A stretch of DNA of 64,000 nt, from assembly GCA_963761985.1 (NCBI GenBank), contig CAVXIT010000013.1, forward strand, positions 434,001-498,000, in the 5' to 3' direction. Positions within the stretch are counted from its first letter, which is position 1. The number at the start of each line of letters is the position of its first letter. The translations under genes and the position numbers were made by a program. This DNA comes from JACCTH01 sp963761985. Its GTDB lineage: Bacteria; Actinomycetota; Acidimicrobiia; Spongiisociales; ZC4RG35. Of the stretch, positions 50,177 through 58,770 are shown one piece after another. A model generated the notes under the pieces. It was not told the origin of the DNA and did no database searches. It was given only the letters and a program-made list of their open reading frames with translations.

Positions 50177-50815
50177 GTGATCGGTATCACTGGTCCGCCG
50201 GGCGCGGGCAAGAGCACGCTTGTCGATCAGTTGATCCGTCATTACCGCGGCAATGGTGATCGCCCGGGCGTCGTCGTCGTCGATCCTTCGAGTCCCTTGA
50301 CCGGTGGGGCTTTGCTCGGTGACCGGATCAGGATGCAAGAGCATGCTTCCGACGACGGCGTTTACATCCGATCGCTTGCGACTCGAGGAGAGCTGGGGGG
50401 TCTGGCGGCGGGGATCGAAGGTGTTCTCGGTGTGCTCGCCGAGGAAGGCTTCGCTCCTTTGCTGATCGAAACCGTCGGCGTCGGTCAGTCCGAGGTGAGC
50501 ATCGCCAGGGTCGCTGACACGGTGGTGCTGGTGCTCCATCCCGGCTGGGGTGACGAGATCCAGGCGGCCAAGGCGGGTCTGCTCGAGATCGCCGACGTGT
50601 TCTTTGTCAACAAAGCGGACCAGGGCAACGCCGATGCTGTGGTCAGCCAGATCGAGGCGATGCTGGCGTTGTCGACTTCGAGTTGGAAGCCGCCGGTGTT
50701 GTCAGGGTCAGCCTTGACCGGCGAAGGCCTAACTGACCTGGTTGACGCGATCCTTACGCATCGCCAGTGGGAAGACTCAACTCAGCCTGGGCCGCAGCCA
50801 GGCGGGCAACTTTGA
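50177..50815 (+). CDS. MeaB/ArgK-type GTPase, truncated at both ends
   Basis: Family members are G-protein chaperones of B12-dependent acyl-CoA mutases. The 212-residue frame has P-loop GITGPPGAGKSTLVDQLI, DPSSPLTGGALLGDRIRM, DDGVYIRSLATRGELGGL, LIETVGVGQSEVSIA, FVNKADQGNA and an SAL-type base motif. MeaB is normally about 310-330 residues. The helical N-terminus appears upstream in another frame as RELARQISEVIERPQDLRINALRGR, one base out of register. The C-terminal dimerisation helices are missing, because the frame runs into the ppdK 3' end. Confidence 0.8.
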   Translation: MIGITGPPGAGKSTLVDQLIRHYRGNGDRPGVVVVDPSSPLTGGALLGDRIRMQEHASDDGVYIRSLATRGELGGLAAGIEGVLGVLAEEGFAPLLIETVGVGQSEVSIARVADTVVLVLHPGWGDEIQAAKAGLLEIADVFFVNKADQGNADAVVSQIEAMLALSTSSWKPPVLSGSALTGEGLTDLVDAILTHRQWEDSTQPGPQPGGQL

Positions 50816-53387
50816 TCCTCGGCGGGCTGCAAGACACGTAGTCGAGACCGATGCTGCGACAGAATTCGATCGAGGCCGGATCGCCGCCGTGCTCACCACA
50901 AACCCCCACCACCAGCGAGCCGTTAGTCCGCCTCCCTTCCTCGGTAGCGAAGCGCACCAGCCTTCCGACACCGTCGCGATCCAGAGTTTGGAAGGGGTTC
51001 GTGGCCAACACCCCGTCTTCTAGATAACGACTGAGAAAGCGAGCCTCGGCATCGTCCCGAGACAAGCCGAACGTCATTTGGGTCAGATCGTTGGTCCCAA
51101 ACGAGAAGAAGTCGGCGGTTTTAGCCAGATCAGATGCGATCAGCGCGGCCCGCGGCAGCTCGATCATGGTGCCGATCAGCACATCCAGGTGATGACCGCT
51201 CGATTTTGAGTAGAGATCAATCTGCCCGGAGATCATTTCCCTCATCCGGCGGAGTTCCTCGCTTGCCGCCACCAGGGGAATCATGATTTCGAGGTGCGGA
51301 TCACCCCCGGCATCGATGCGGCGGATCACTGCCTCCAAAGCCGCCTCGACCTGCATCCGATAGAGATCGGGTTCGACCATGCCCAAGCGGACCCCACGGA
51401 GACCCATCATCGGATTGACCTCCTCCCAGCGCTCAACCTGGGCCGACATTTCTTGCAGGTCGGCAATGCTCTGCTTTAGAGGGACTAACCGATGCATTTC
51501 CTGTTCGAGCTCGAGCCGCGAGGGGAGAAATTCGTGCAAGGGAGGGTCGAGCAACCGAACCACGACGGGCAGGCCATCCATCGCTTCGAGCAGGCCTTCG
51601 AAATCAGCTACCTGGTTTTCCTTTAGTTGCGCTAGGCCGGACCGTCGCACTTCCTCGTCGTTGGCCAGGATGATCTTGCGCACCATCGCGGTCCTATCGC
51701 CCAGGAACATGTGCTCGGTCCGAGCCAACCCGATGCCAGCCGCTCCGGCTTGGCGGGCTATTGCCGCGTCGGCTGGGGTGTCTGCGTTGGCCCTGACTCC
51801 AAGCGTGCGAATTTCGTCGGCCCACTGCAGCAAGGTCTCGAGCTCTGGCACCTCAGAGGGCGCGATGAGCGGTTGCGCTCCCAGGTAGACGGCACCGGTC
51901 GTCCCGTCGATCGTGATCTCGTCCCCTTCCTTGATGGTGTGTTTGCCGATGACTGCGCGACCCCCTTTGGCATCGACGAACAGCCCCGTGGTGCCAACCA
52001 CCGCCGGCTTTCCCATGCCCCTGGCCACGACCGCCGCATGACTTCCACCACTGCCCTGCGAAGTCAGGATGCCCTTGGCTGCAACCATTCCGTGGAAGTC
52101 GTCTGGCGTCGTCTCGGGACGCACCAAGATCACGGCCTCGTTGGCGTTTCCCAGGGTGGCGGCCCGATCGGCCAGGAATACGGCCTGGCCGAACGCTGCC
52201 CCCGGGCTGGCGGCCAAACCCTTTGCGACCGGTTGGGCGGCAATCGTGAGATCGATGCGAGGACGATCGAATTGCTCGAGTGAGCCCGGGTCGACGCGGG
52301 TGACAGCGGTCCTTCGATCAATGATTCCTTCGGCTGTCAAGTCCACTGCGATCCGAACGGCAGCGGTGGCTGTGCGTTTCCCGGCACGGGTCTGCAAGAT
52401 GTAGAGATCGCCCTTCTCGATGGTGAACTCGATGTCACACATGTCTCCGAAATGTCGCTCGAGGCCGTCCATCACCGATAGCAGCTCGGCATGGGATCGG
52501 GGATGCTGGCGGGCGAGCTCGTCGAGACTTGCCGCCGTCCGGATTCCGGCCACGACATCTTCTCCCTGCGCCCGCGCCAGAAAATCGCCGTACGGTTTCT
52601 TCTCTCCGGTAGACGGGTTGCGCGTGAAACAAACTCCGGTGCCCGAGTCATCTCCCAGGTCTCCAAACACCATCATCTGGACGGTTGCGGCGGTGCCGAT
52701 GTCGTCCGGAATGCCATTTACCTTCCGATAATCCTTAGCTCGCCGATTGCTCCATGAACCGAAGACGGCGCCGACCGCTCCTTTCAACTGTTCGCCCGGG
52801 TCGGTCGGCAGAGCTTTGCCGGAGTGGGCAACCACGATTTGTTGAAATCTGCGAGTGGCGTGTTCGAGATCATCGGCGTCCAGGTCGGAGTCGTCGCTGA
52901 CGCCGCGCGCAACCCGCATATCCGAGAGGACTTCCTGGAACAAGTGCTCCGGTACCGCCATCACGACTTCTCCATACATCTGAACGAATCGCCGGTAGGC
53001 ATCCCACGCGAAGTGCGCATCGTTTGACCACTCAATGAGCTTCTCGACCACTTCCTCATTGATGCCGAGGTTCAAGATCGTGTCCATCATTCCCGGCATC
53101 GAGAACTTCGCGCCCGACCGCACCGAGACGAGGAGAGGCGTGGATCCGTTGCCGAATCCACGATCGGTGGTCTTCTCGAGGCGCGCCATCGCCTCGCCGA
53201 CCTCGTCCCACAAAGACGATGGCACTTCTCCATGCTCCATCACGTACCGACAAGCGTTAGTGGTGATCGTGAAACCTGGAGGAACCGCGAGTCCGAGCTT
53301 CGTCATCTCTGCGAGTCCCGCACCTTTTCCACCCAAGAGGTCGCGCATGCTGCCGTCGCCCTCGGCGAAATCGAGTACGTACCCCAT
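50754..53387 (-). CDS. ppdK: pyruvate phosphate dikinase
   Basis: This enzyme interconverts pyruvate, ATP and phosphate with phosphoenolpyruvate, AMP and pyrophosphate. The 877-residue protein matches the family length. Nucleotide domain: LLGGKGAGLAEMTKLGLAVPPGF and SVRSGAKFSMPGMMDTILNLG. Central domain: phosphohistidine in GSGGSHAAVVARGMGKPAVVG. C-terminal PEP domain: GIGLARTEHMFLGDR, NPMMGLRGVRLG, EIMIPLVA, SFGTNDLTQMTFGLSRDDA and catalytic Cys in VGVCGEHGGDP. The ATG at 53387 is chosen over a longer frame because YVLDFAEGDG opens the family. Confidence 0.96.
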   Translation of the reverse strand: MGYVLDFAEGDGSMRDLLGGKGAGLAEMTKLGLAVPPGFTITTNACRYVMEHGEVPSSLWDEVGEAMARLEKTTDRGFGNGSTPLLVSVRSGAKFSMPGMMDTILNLGINEEVVEKLIEWSNDAHFAWDAYRRFVQMYGEVVMAVPEHLFQEVLSDMRVARGVSDDSDLDADDLEHATRRFQQIVVAHSGKALPTDPGEQLKGAVGAVFGSWSNRRAKDYRKVNGIPDDIGTAATVQMMVFGDLGDDSGTGVCFTRNPSTGEKKPYGDFLARAQGEDVVAGIRTAASLDELARQHPRSHAELLSVMDGLERHFGDMCDIEFTIEKGDLYILQTRAGKRTATAAVRIAVDLTAEGIIDRRTAVTRVDPGSLEQFDRPRIDLTIAAQPVAKGLAASPGAAFGQAVFLADRAATLGNANEAVILVRPETTPDDFHGMVAAKGILTSQGSGGSHAAVVARGMGKPAVVGTTGLFVDAKGGRAVIGKHTIKEGDEITIDGTTGAVYLGAQPLIAPSEVPELETLLQWADEIRTLGVRANADTPADAAIARQAGAAGIGLARTEHMFLGDRTAMVRKIILANDEEVRRSGLAQLKENQVADFEGLLEAMDGLPVVVRLLDPPLHEFLPSRLELEQEMHRLVPLKQSIADLQEMSAQVERWEEVNPMMGLRGVRLGMVEPDLYRMQVEAALEAVIRRIDAGGDPHLEIMIPLVAASEELRRMREMISGQIDLYSKSSGHHLDVLIGTMIELPRAALIASDLAKTADFFSFGTNDLTQMTFGLSRDDAEARFLSRYLEDGVLATNPFQTLDRDGVGRLVRFATEEGRRTNGSLVVGVCGEHGGDPASIEFCRSIGLDYVSCSPPRIKVARLAAAQAELSLPTGDA

Positions 53388-53494
53388 CGGCCCCAAAGCT
53401 ACTGCCTCGGCTCTCTGAAAGAGCAGGCCGCGAAGCGTTTGGAGGCACGGCTGAGCGGGTATCCGCCAATCGTCAGCGAGAAAAGGAGAGCGTC

Positions 53495-53647
53495 GTGGAA
53501 TGTTTGCATGAAGGCTGCACCTGTATGGGTGGCGCATCCGGCGAGTACTGCAGCGACCATTGTCGTGATCACGGAGATCATTCGGAGGAAATGGCTTGCC
53601 AGTGCGGTCACACTGAGTGCGTCGGCACTACCGCTGCCCTTAGCTAG
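53495..53647 (+). CDS. bacterial metallothionein-like small Cys-rich protein
   Basis: The 50-residue frame starts with GTG, 4 bases after AAAAGGAGAG. It reads MECLHEGCTCMGGASGEYCS, then DHCRDHGDHSEEMACQCGHTEC and a short tail. Eight cysteines (3, 8, 10, 19, 23, 35, 37, 42) and five histidines match the spacing of prokaryotic metallothioneins, where CxxxxCxC, YCSxxC and CxCGHxxC bind Zn, Cd or Cu in clusters. The gene is short enough to be missed by automatic calling. It lies divergent from ppdK, and no metal-sensing regulator is beside it. Confidence 0.82.
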   Translation: MECLHEGCTCMGGASGEYCSDHCRDHGDHSEEMACQCGHTECVGTTAALS

Positions 53648-53672
53648 ATAACTTGAGCTAAAGAGAGTTGGG

Positions 53673-54542
53673 CTAAAGCAGTAGCCCGACAACAACCAAC
53701 AACCCGAAGGCAAAGTGAACTCGGACCGTTGCCGCTAAGAGGGGGAGATAACTGCGCCGGTCGGAGGGGTCGAGCTTGCGGCGGTGAAGCACGACTAAGA
53801 AAGCGCTTGCGAGAACGCCGGCTGACACTCCGATTGGCTCAATTCCGAGGACGACCAACAGCAGTGTGAGCGCCAGCGCCGACCAGAGCGTGCCAAAAAA
53901 CAGTTTGGTCGCGGCTTCCTCGCCGACGATGACTGCGATGGTTCGCTTATTGGCGCGACGGTCAGTGGGCATATCGCGGAGGTTGTTGGCCATGAGAATC
54001 CCGGCGGCCAGTAGACCGATGGGAACTCCGAGCCACCAGACATACGCGGGACAGCGGCCGTCGTAAGCAAGGCGAGATCCCCCGGTGGCGATGAGGCCAA
54101 AGAAGAGGAGAACAAAGACTTCGCCCAGGCCCCGATATCCGTAGGGCAACGGACCGCCGACATACGACAGCATGGCGAGGACTGAGGCCGCTCCGATCAG
54201 CAGTATCACCGGCCCGACGCGCAGAGCCAGCACGATGCCACACAAAGCAGCGACGCTGATCGCCAGCCAGGTCGCTCTCCACATGGCCGATGCTGTTATC
54301 TGTCCGGTAGAAACCATTCGTGGTGGGCCGACTCGATCGGCCGGGTCAGCACCGCGTCGAGCATCCGACGCATCATTGGCGAAGTTGGCCGCCACTTGAA
54401 TCGCTAGCGCCCCGAGCAAGGTAAGAGCAAAGGGTGCCCAACTGAATACTTCCTCGCGAGCAGCAGCTGCGGCGGCCACTACTACCGGAACGAGCGCCGC
54501 CGGCAGGGTTCGAGGTCGAGCTGCCCCGAGCCAGCGATTCAA
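53673..54542 (-). CDS. menA: 1,4-dihydroxy-2-naphthoate polyprenyltransferase MenA
   Basis: This membrane prenyltransferase attaches the isoprenoid tail in menaquinone synthesis. The 289-residue protein has ARPRTLPAALVPVVVAAAAA, the first aspartate motif AANFANDASDARRGADPADRVGP, VLAMLSYVGGPLPYGYRGLGEVFVLLFFG, and the second aspartate motif MANNLRDMPTDRRANKRTIAVIVG. About eight hydrophobic helices are visible. A TTG at 54542 gives the usual length. It lies inside a 17-base tandem duplication at the menB stop, so the start is uncertain. Confidence 0.9.
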   Translation of the reverse strand: MNRWLGAARPRTLPAALVPVVVAAAAAAREEVFSWAPFALTLLGALAIQVAANFANDASDARRGADPADRVGPPRMVSTGQITASAMWRATWLAISVAALCGIVLALRVGPVILLIGAASVLAMLSYVGGPLPYGYRGLGEVFVLLFFGLIATGGSRLAYDGRCPAYVWWLGVPIGLLAAGILMANNLRDMPTDRRANKRTIAVIVGEEAATKLFFGTLWSALALTLLLVVLGIEPIGVSAGVLASAFLVVLHRRKLDPSDRRSYLPLLAATVRVHFAFGLLVVVGLLL

Positions 54543-54566
54543 AACTGCCAGCGATTCAAAACTGCC
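54533..54566. repeat. 17-base tandem duplication at the menB-menA junction
   Basis: AGCGATTCAAAACTGCC occurs twice in direct succession (54533-54549 and 54550-54566). One copy holds the menB stop codon and the other holds the likely TTG start of menA, so the duplication rebuilt or separated the junction of two coupled genes. Confidence 0.85.
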
Positions 54567-55446
54567 AGGGAAACCGACCGAAATCCGGGCGCCGCTTTTC
54601 GAGAAAGGCATCGCGTCCTTCGGTTGCTTCTGCGGTCCCGTAGGCGAGGCGCGTGGCTTCCCCGGCGAAGATCTGTTGGCCGATCAGGCCGTCATCGATC
54701 AGGTTGAAGGCGTACTTCAACATCATTTGTGCGGTCGGTGACTTGGCACCGATCTCAGCGGCCCAATCCAACGCAACCCCTTCGAGGTCACCGTGTGGGA
54801 TCGCGGCGTTAACCATCCCCATTGCGGTGGCTTCGTCCGCCCGGTATTCGCGACCCAAGAAGAAGATCTCCCGAGCCCGCTTCTGGCCGACCATGCGGGC
54901 GAGATAGGCCGAGCCGAAGCCGCCGTCAAAGCTGGCCACGTCGGGGTCGGTTTGCTTGAAGAGGGCGTGCTCAGCGCAGGCGAGGGTGAGGTCGCAAACG
55001 ACGTGTAGTGAATGGCCGCCCCCCACCGCCCAGCCGGGCACGACGGCGATAACGATTTTCGACATGAATCGGATCAGTCGTTGCACCTCGAGAATGTGGA
55101 GGCGGCCCTGAGTACGACCAATTTGGGCTTTGTCGCCTTCGTACTGGTAACCGTCGGCCCCGCGAATCCTTTGGTCTCCCCCCGAGCAAAAAGCCCAACC
55201 GCCGTCCTTCGGCGAAGGGCCATTGCCGGTGAGGAGAACGACGCCGACGTTGGTGGTCTGACGGGCATGATCGAGCGCTAGGTACAGCTCGTCAATGGTC
55301 GCGGGTCGAAAAGCGTTTCTGACTTCGGGTCGGTTGATTGCCACACGGACGGTTCCCTGGTCGACAGCCCGGTGATAAGTGATGTCAGAGAATTCGAAAC
55401 CCGGCACCTGTTCCCATCGGGCCGGGTCGAAGTGCTCCGAGATCAC
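54556..55446 (-). CDS. menB: 1,4-dihydroxy-2-naphthoyl-CoA synthase MenB
   Basis: MenB closes the naphthoate ring from o-succinylbenzoyl-CoA. The 296-residue crotonase-fold protein has RPEVRNAFRPATIDELYLALD, WAFCSGGDQRIRG (oxyanion and substrate region), VVPGWAVGGGHSLHVVCDLTLA, TDPDVASFDGGFGSAYLARMVGQKRAREI and the C-terminal EKRRPDFGRFPWQF. It is divergent from menE by 23 bases and followed by menA. Confidence 0.95.
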   Translation of the reverse strand: MISEHFDPARWEQVPGFEFSDITYHRAVDQGTVRVAINRPEVRNAFRPATIDELYLALDHARQTTNVGVVLLTGNGPSPKDGGWAFCSGGDQRIRGADGYQYEGDKAQIGRTQGRLHILEVQRLIRFMSKIVIAVVPGWAVGGGHSLHVVCDLTLACAEHALFKQTDPDVASFDGGFGSAYLARMVGQKRAREIFFLGREYRADEATAMGMVNAAIPHGDLEGVALDWAAEIGAKSPTAQMMLKYAFNLIDDGLIGQQIFAGEATRLAYGTAEATEGRDAFLEKRRPDFGRFPWQF

Positions 55447-55469
55447 GCCGGTAGCGTAAACCGGGCCCC

Positions 55470-56669
55470 GTGAGTGACCTTCTTGCCCGTGCCGCCGGCC
55501 AATTTGCGGACCATCCCTTCTTGATCTCAGGCGACGCTGCGGTCACGTTCGCCGAGGCGGAGATCGCCGTGCGCCAAAGAGCGCTCCAACTCCGGCCACA
55601 AGAAGCTCTTCCGGTCCGGCCCAAGATCGACATTTCGTCGGTCATCGAGATTCTCGCCATCCTCCGGGCGCGCAGCCAGGCCGTGCTCGTGCCTCCCTCA
55701 TGGCCCGCCGACCTAGCGCAACGACGTCTGCAGATCGCCGGCAAGGCTCTCGCGGAAACGATCGTTTTTACCTCGGGCACGTCCGGCACTCCCAAACCCG
55801 TTCGCCTGGACGAATCCAACTGGACGGCAGCAGCTTCTGGCTCGGCCGAGTTTTATCGGTTCGGTCCGGGTCGATGCTGGCTTCTAGTGCTACCGCTCCA
55901 CCATGTCGGTGGCCTTTCGATCATCTTTCGAGCACTTTGGTCGGGAGGAGCCGCGCTGCTAGCACCACGCCCCGAACCCGGGCTACTGGTGCAGTCCGAC
56001 TTCGCCTCCTTGGTTCCCACTCAGCTCGCCCAACTGCTCGAGATGCGTCCCGACCCGGTTCGCTGCCAGGTTCTGATCGGCGGTGCGTCCCTCTCCGCCG
56101 ACCTGGTCGAACGAGCCCAGGGTTGGACGCTCCACCGCACGTATGGAATGACGGAGACCGCCGCTGTGATCGCCAGCGGCCCTCCAGACAGCAGTTGGAT
56201 GACCGTGCTCCCCGCGGTTGAGATCGGTGCGACCGGCGAAGGAGTCCTCCGGGTGAGAGGACTACAAGTGAGCCGTGGATATGCCGGCGACGCCGAGCGG
56301 ACCCCAGGAGATTGGTTTGTCACCTCGGACAAAGGGCGAGTCGAGGGCGATCGCGTGATCGTCACCGGTCGATCAGATCGAATCATCAACTCCGGCGGCG
56401 AAAAAATCGACCCAACTGAGATCGAAGGGGTTCTGAGCCGCGTTGTCGGAGTTGAGGAAGCCGCAGCATTCGGTTTGCCAGACGACCGTTGGGGAGAGAC
56501 GGTTGCCGTGGTTTTCGTCGGTTCGGCGACGCCCGAGGAAGTAGTAGACGCCATCTCGAAGAAACTCGGCCCGATTGCCCGGCCCCGGCGAGTCATCCGA
56601 GTCGACAGTTTGCCGAGAAACGAGCTCGAAAAGATCGACTACCCCGCTGCGGCTGGCTTGTTCAGTTAG
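55470..56669 (+). CDS. menE: o-succinylbenzoate-CoA ligase MenE
   Basis: MenE activates o-succinylbenzoate with ATP and CoA for MenB. The 399-residue AMP-forming ligase is short, as actinobacterial MenE proteins often are. It has P-loop TIVFTSGTSGTPKPV, LPLHHVGGLSIIFRALWSGG, HRTYGMTETAAVI, DWFVTSDKGRVE, GRSDRIINSGGEKIDPTEIE and the catalytic lysine region LPRNELEKIDY. It starts with GTG. The 23-base gap to menB must hold overlapping divergent signals. Confidence 0.9.
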   Translation: MSDLLARAAGQFADHPFLISGDAAVTFAEAEIAVRQRALQLRPQEALPVRPKIDISSVIEILAILRARSQAVLVPPSWPADLAQRRLQIAGKALAETIVFTSGTSGTPKPVRLDESNWTAAASGSAEFYRFGPGRCWLLVLPLHHVGGLSIIFRALWSGGAALLAPRPEPGLLVQSDFASLVPTQLAQLLEMRPDPVRCQVLIGGASLSADLVERAQGWTLHRTYGMTETAAVIASGPPDSSWMTVLPAVEIGATGEGVLRVRGLQVSRGYAGDAERTPGDWFVTSDKGRVEGDRVIVTGRSDRIINSGGEKIDPTEIEGVLSRVVGVEEAAAFGLPDDRWGETVAVVFVGSATPEEVVDAISKKLGPIARPRRVIRVDSLPRNELEKIDYPAAAGLFS

Positions 56670-57073
56670 TCGAAGCGCTCCCGGCGGCTCGACTTGATGT
56701 CGCTTCGCCGTCGTTTCTCTTCGAGACGTCGCTCGCGGGAGGCAGCGGTGGGCCGGGTCGAGCGACGGCGTCGGGGTCGCTGCAGTGCGTCATTCAGCAA
56801 TTGACGCACTCGCTCGAGCGCGATATCGCGATTGGCCCGTTGGCTGCGGGTTTCGTCGACGACCACGGTGACAACACCGTCGGTCGCCCTTGATCCGAGG
56901 CGAGCGAGCATGTGTCGGCGCACTTCTTCGGGCACCTGGTCGAAGTTTCCGAGGTCGAACCGAAGCGTCGCCCGGGTGTTGGAACGATTGGCATGTTGTC
57001 CACCAGGTCCACCCGAAGGACCGAAGGCCCATTCCAGACTGCTCTCCGGGATGAAGTAGCTACCGAACTGCAC
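56666..57073 (-). CDS. arfB: ArfB/ICT1-type ribosome-rescue peptidyl-tRNA hydrolase
   Basis: ArfB releases peptides from stalled ribosomes. The 135-residue protein has the class I release-factor-like GGQ motif in SGGPGGQHANRSNTRATLRF (Gln26). A basic C-terminal tail follows (RRRRSTRPTAASRERRLEEKRRRSDIK) that enters the mRNA channel. The length and order match ArfB rather than a full release factor. The stop overlaps the menE stop tail to tail. Confidence 0.9.
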   Translation of the reverse strand: MQFGSYFIPESSLEWAFGPSGGPGGQHANRSNTRATLRFDLGNFDQVPEEVRRHMLARLGSRATDGVVTVVVDETRSQRANRDIALERVRQLLNDALQRPRRRRSTRPTAASRERRLEEKRRRSDIKSSRRERFD

Positions 57074-57236
57074 ACGTGCCTTCCATTTGGGTAATTGTGG
57101 CGAACCAAATTCGGATTGCCGTCGTTATGTCCGTGGGGCGAATCAGGGGGAGCGCGGGCTCGGGTTCGGCCGGGTCGGGTTCTTCGATGGGCTCGGCTCG
57201 GCCGACTCGATAGGGACCGAACGCTTTGTTGGGCAA
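57060..57236 (-). CDS. small Pro/Glu-rich ORF between hydrolase and arfB
   Basis: The 58-codon frame starts with TTG and reads MPNKAFGPYRVGRAEPIEEPDPAEPEPALPLIRPTDIT, then TAIRIWFATITQMEGTCAVR. It fills the 167-base gap between the alpha/beta hydrolase stop and arfB, and overlaps the arfB start by 14 bases. Codon use looks coding. There is no strong ribosome binding site and no family is recognised. Confidence 0.35.
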   Translation of the reverse strand: MPNKAFGPYRVGRAEPIEEPDPAEPEPALPLIRPTDITTAIRIWFATITQMEGTCAVR

Positions 57237-57240
57237 CGAG

Positions 57241-58008
57241 CTAGGCGGCCAATCCGTTGGCCATGCGCTCGATGCGTCGCGCGACCAAATCGGGCCTTTC
57301 CATGGGGAGAAAGTGGTTTTCTCCGGCCAGGATCTCTAGCCCCGCACTGGGGAATCGTTCGATCATGGCCCGTAGGTGGGCTTCGGGATAGACGTCGGTT
57401 TCAGACCCCGCCAGGATCAGGGTGGGAACGTCGACCTCGCTGACGCGATCAAACGCGCCGTGAGCAGTGGACCCTTCATATATGTCGGCTTCTTGTTCGG
57501 GGCGGCACGTCAGCTCCACGCCCTCATCTGTCTCCACCAGTCCGCAATCGACGTAGGCGTCCAGAGCATCGGGGTGCCAATTGAGAAATGGCGCTTTCGA
57601 GGCAAAGTTCTCTCGGGCTGCGAGTCTCGATTCGAAGACCCGCCTGCGTTTTCTGACTCCCCGGGAAAGATTGTTCTCCGCTCGCTGGTAGGGCGGAGGC
57701 AACAACATCGGCTCGATGAGAACAAAAGCGGCGAAGGTCTTTGGCGCCAGGATCTCTGCCATCACCAGGGCGGCTCCACCCATCGAATGGCCCACACCGA
57801 TCACCGGGCCGCTTAGCCCGGCAACCTGGTCACGTGCCCACTCGCCAAAGGCCCACCAGTCGACCGGGCTCGGAATTGCTGGCCCGGAGCCGTGGTTGGG
57901 GAAGTCCCAAGTCAGCGTGTTGAACCGGGACTTGGCCTCGTTGACAACCGGCCGCCATACGCCACCGCAAAAACCGGTCGCATGGGCAAATGCGATCGTG
58001 ATCGGCAT
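57241..58008 (-). CDS. alpha/beta hydrolase
   Basis: The 255-residue protein has FAHATGFCGGVWRPVV, TWDFPNHGSGPA, nucleophile serine in VIGVGHSMGGAALVMAEI, the aspartate region LILAGSETDVYPEAH and histidine in LAGENHFLPMERPDLV. The fold is that of small-molecule hydrolases. Its place beside menB, menE and menA raises the possibility that it fills the MenH role, but nothing in the sequence proves it. Confidence 0.85.
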   Translation of the reverse strand: MPITIAFAHATGFCGGVWRPVVNEAKSRFNTLTWDFPNHGSGPAIPSPVDWWAFGEWARDQVAGLSGPVIGVGHSMGGAALVMAEILAPKTFAAFVLIEPMLLPPPYQRAENNLSRGVRKRRRVFESRLAARENFASKAPFLNWHPDALDAYVDCGLVETDEGVELTCRPEQEADIYEGSTAHGAFDRVSEVDVPTLILAGSETDVYPEAHLRAMIERFPSAGLEILAGENHFLPMERPDLVARRIERMANGLAA

Positions 58009-58248
58009 CGGGGCAAATTAGACCCGAAGACCCGAAGACTACGAGTAGCGAGTGATGAACCCGCGCGACCGGAACACCGTCAACATCGCACGAGGTCGAG
58101 CTGGTCCACTGCGGTGCGTCCCTTAAAAGCCTTGATCAGCCTTTGGACGCGCAAAACTGGCTGGGACGATCTGCATTGGCTCCATTCTCGCCGATGCCCC
58201 CATCGAGGGCCGGGGAATTACCCAACGGCTCCGAAGCGTTTCTCGAGC
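58009..58248. other. intergenic stretch without a convincing gene
   Basis: The 240 bases between the divergent hydrolase and VOC genes hold a short direct repeat (GACCCGAAGACCCGAAGAC near 58021) and an ACGAGTAGCGAGTGATG run. An open frame continues upstream from the VOC gene through this stretch, but its translation looks random. No hairpin or promoter was convincing. Confidence 0.4.
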
Positions 58249-58770
58249 ATGGCAATTCATCGTCTCAATCACGCGGTCTTGTACGTTTCCGACGTCGACC
58301 GCAGTGTCAAGTTCTATGCGGACGTTCTGGGGTTCCGCCAGGTCATGGGCTTCCCCGGCGCCGCGTTCCTGCAGGCTCCCGGATCGAACAACGATCACGA
58401 TCTAGGGCTCTTCCAGGTACCGGGCGCAGGTCCCTCCTTGGCCGGAAGGCAAACGGTTGGCCTCTATCACCTCGCCTGGGAAGTCGACACTCTCCATTCG
58501 CTGGACGAGGTCCAGCAGGCGCTCATAACTGCAAACGCCCTTGTCGGCGCGACGGACCACGGCACCACCAAGGCCCTGTACGGCCGCGACCCCGACGGGA
58601 TCGAGTTTGAGGTGTGCTGGCTGGTTCCGGCTGAACACATCGACAGCGACCTGGTCGACGCCAAGTCGCGTATGCGCCCGCTCGACCTGGCGGAGGAGAT
58701 CCAGCGTTATGGGGCGGAAACGCTGGGCGGAGTGGGTGTCTCTATCTCGAGTCTGGTTCCCAGCCGCTGA
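58249..58770 (+). CDS. VOC-family (glyoxalase/extradiol dioxygenase-like) protein
   Basis: The 173-residue protein has the VOC pattern: LNHAVLYVSDVDRSVKFYADVLGFRQV (first metal His), NDHDLGLFQVPG, GLYHLAWEVDTLHSLDEVQQAL (second His) and ALYGRDPDGIEFEVCW (metal Glu). These ligands suit a metal enzyme such as an extradiol-type dioxygenase or glyoxalase. The substrate is unknown. The ATG at 58249 fits the domain start. Its 3' end overlaps the btuD gene by 64 bases tail to tail. Confidence 0.85.
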   Translation: MAIHRLNHAVLYVSDVDRSVKFYADVLGFRQVMGFPGAAFLQAPGSNNDHDLGLFQVPGAGPSLAGRQTVGLYHLAWEVDTLHSLDEVQQALITANALVGATDHGTTKALYGRDPDGIEFEVCWLVPAEHIDSDLVDAKSRMRPLDLAEEIQRYGAETLGGVGVSISSLVPSR

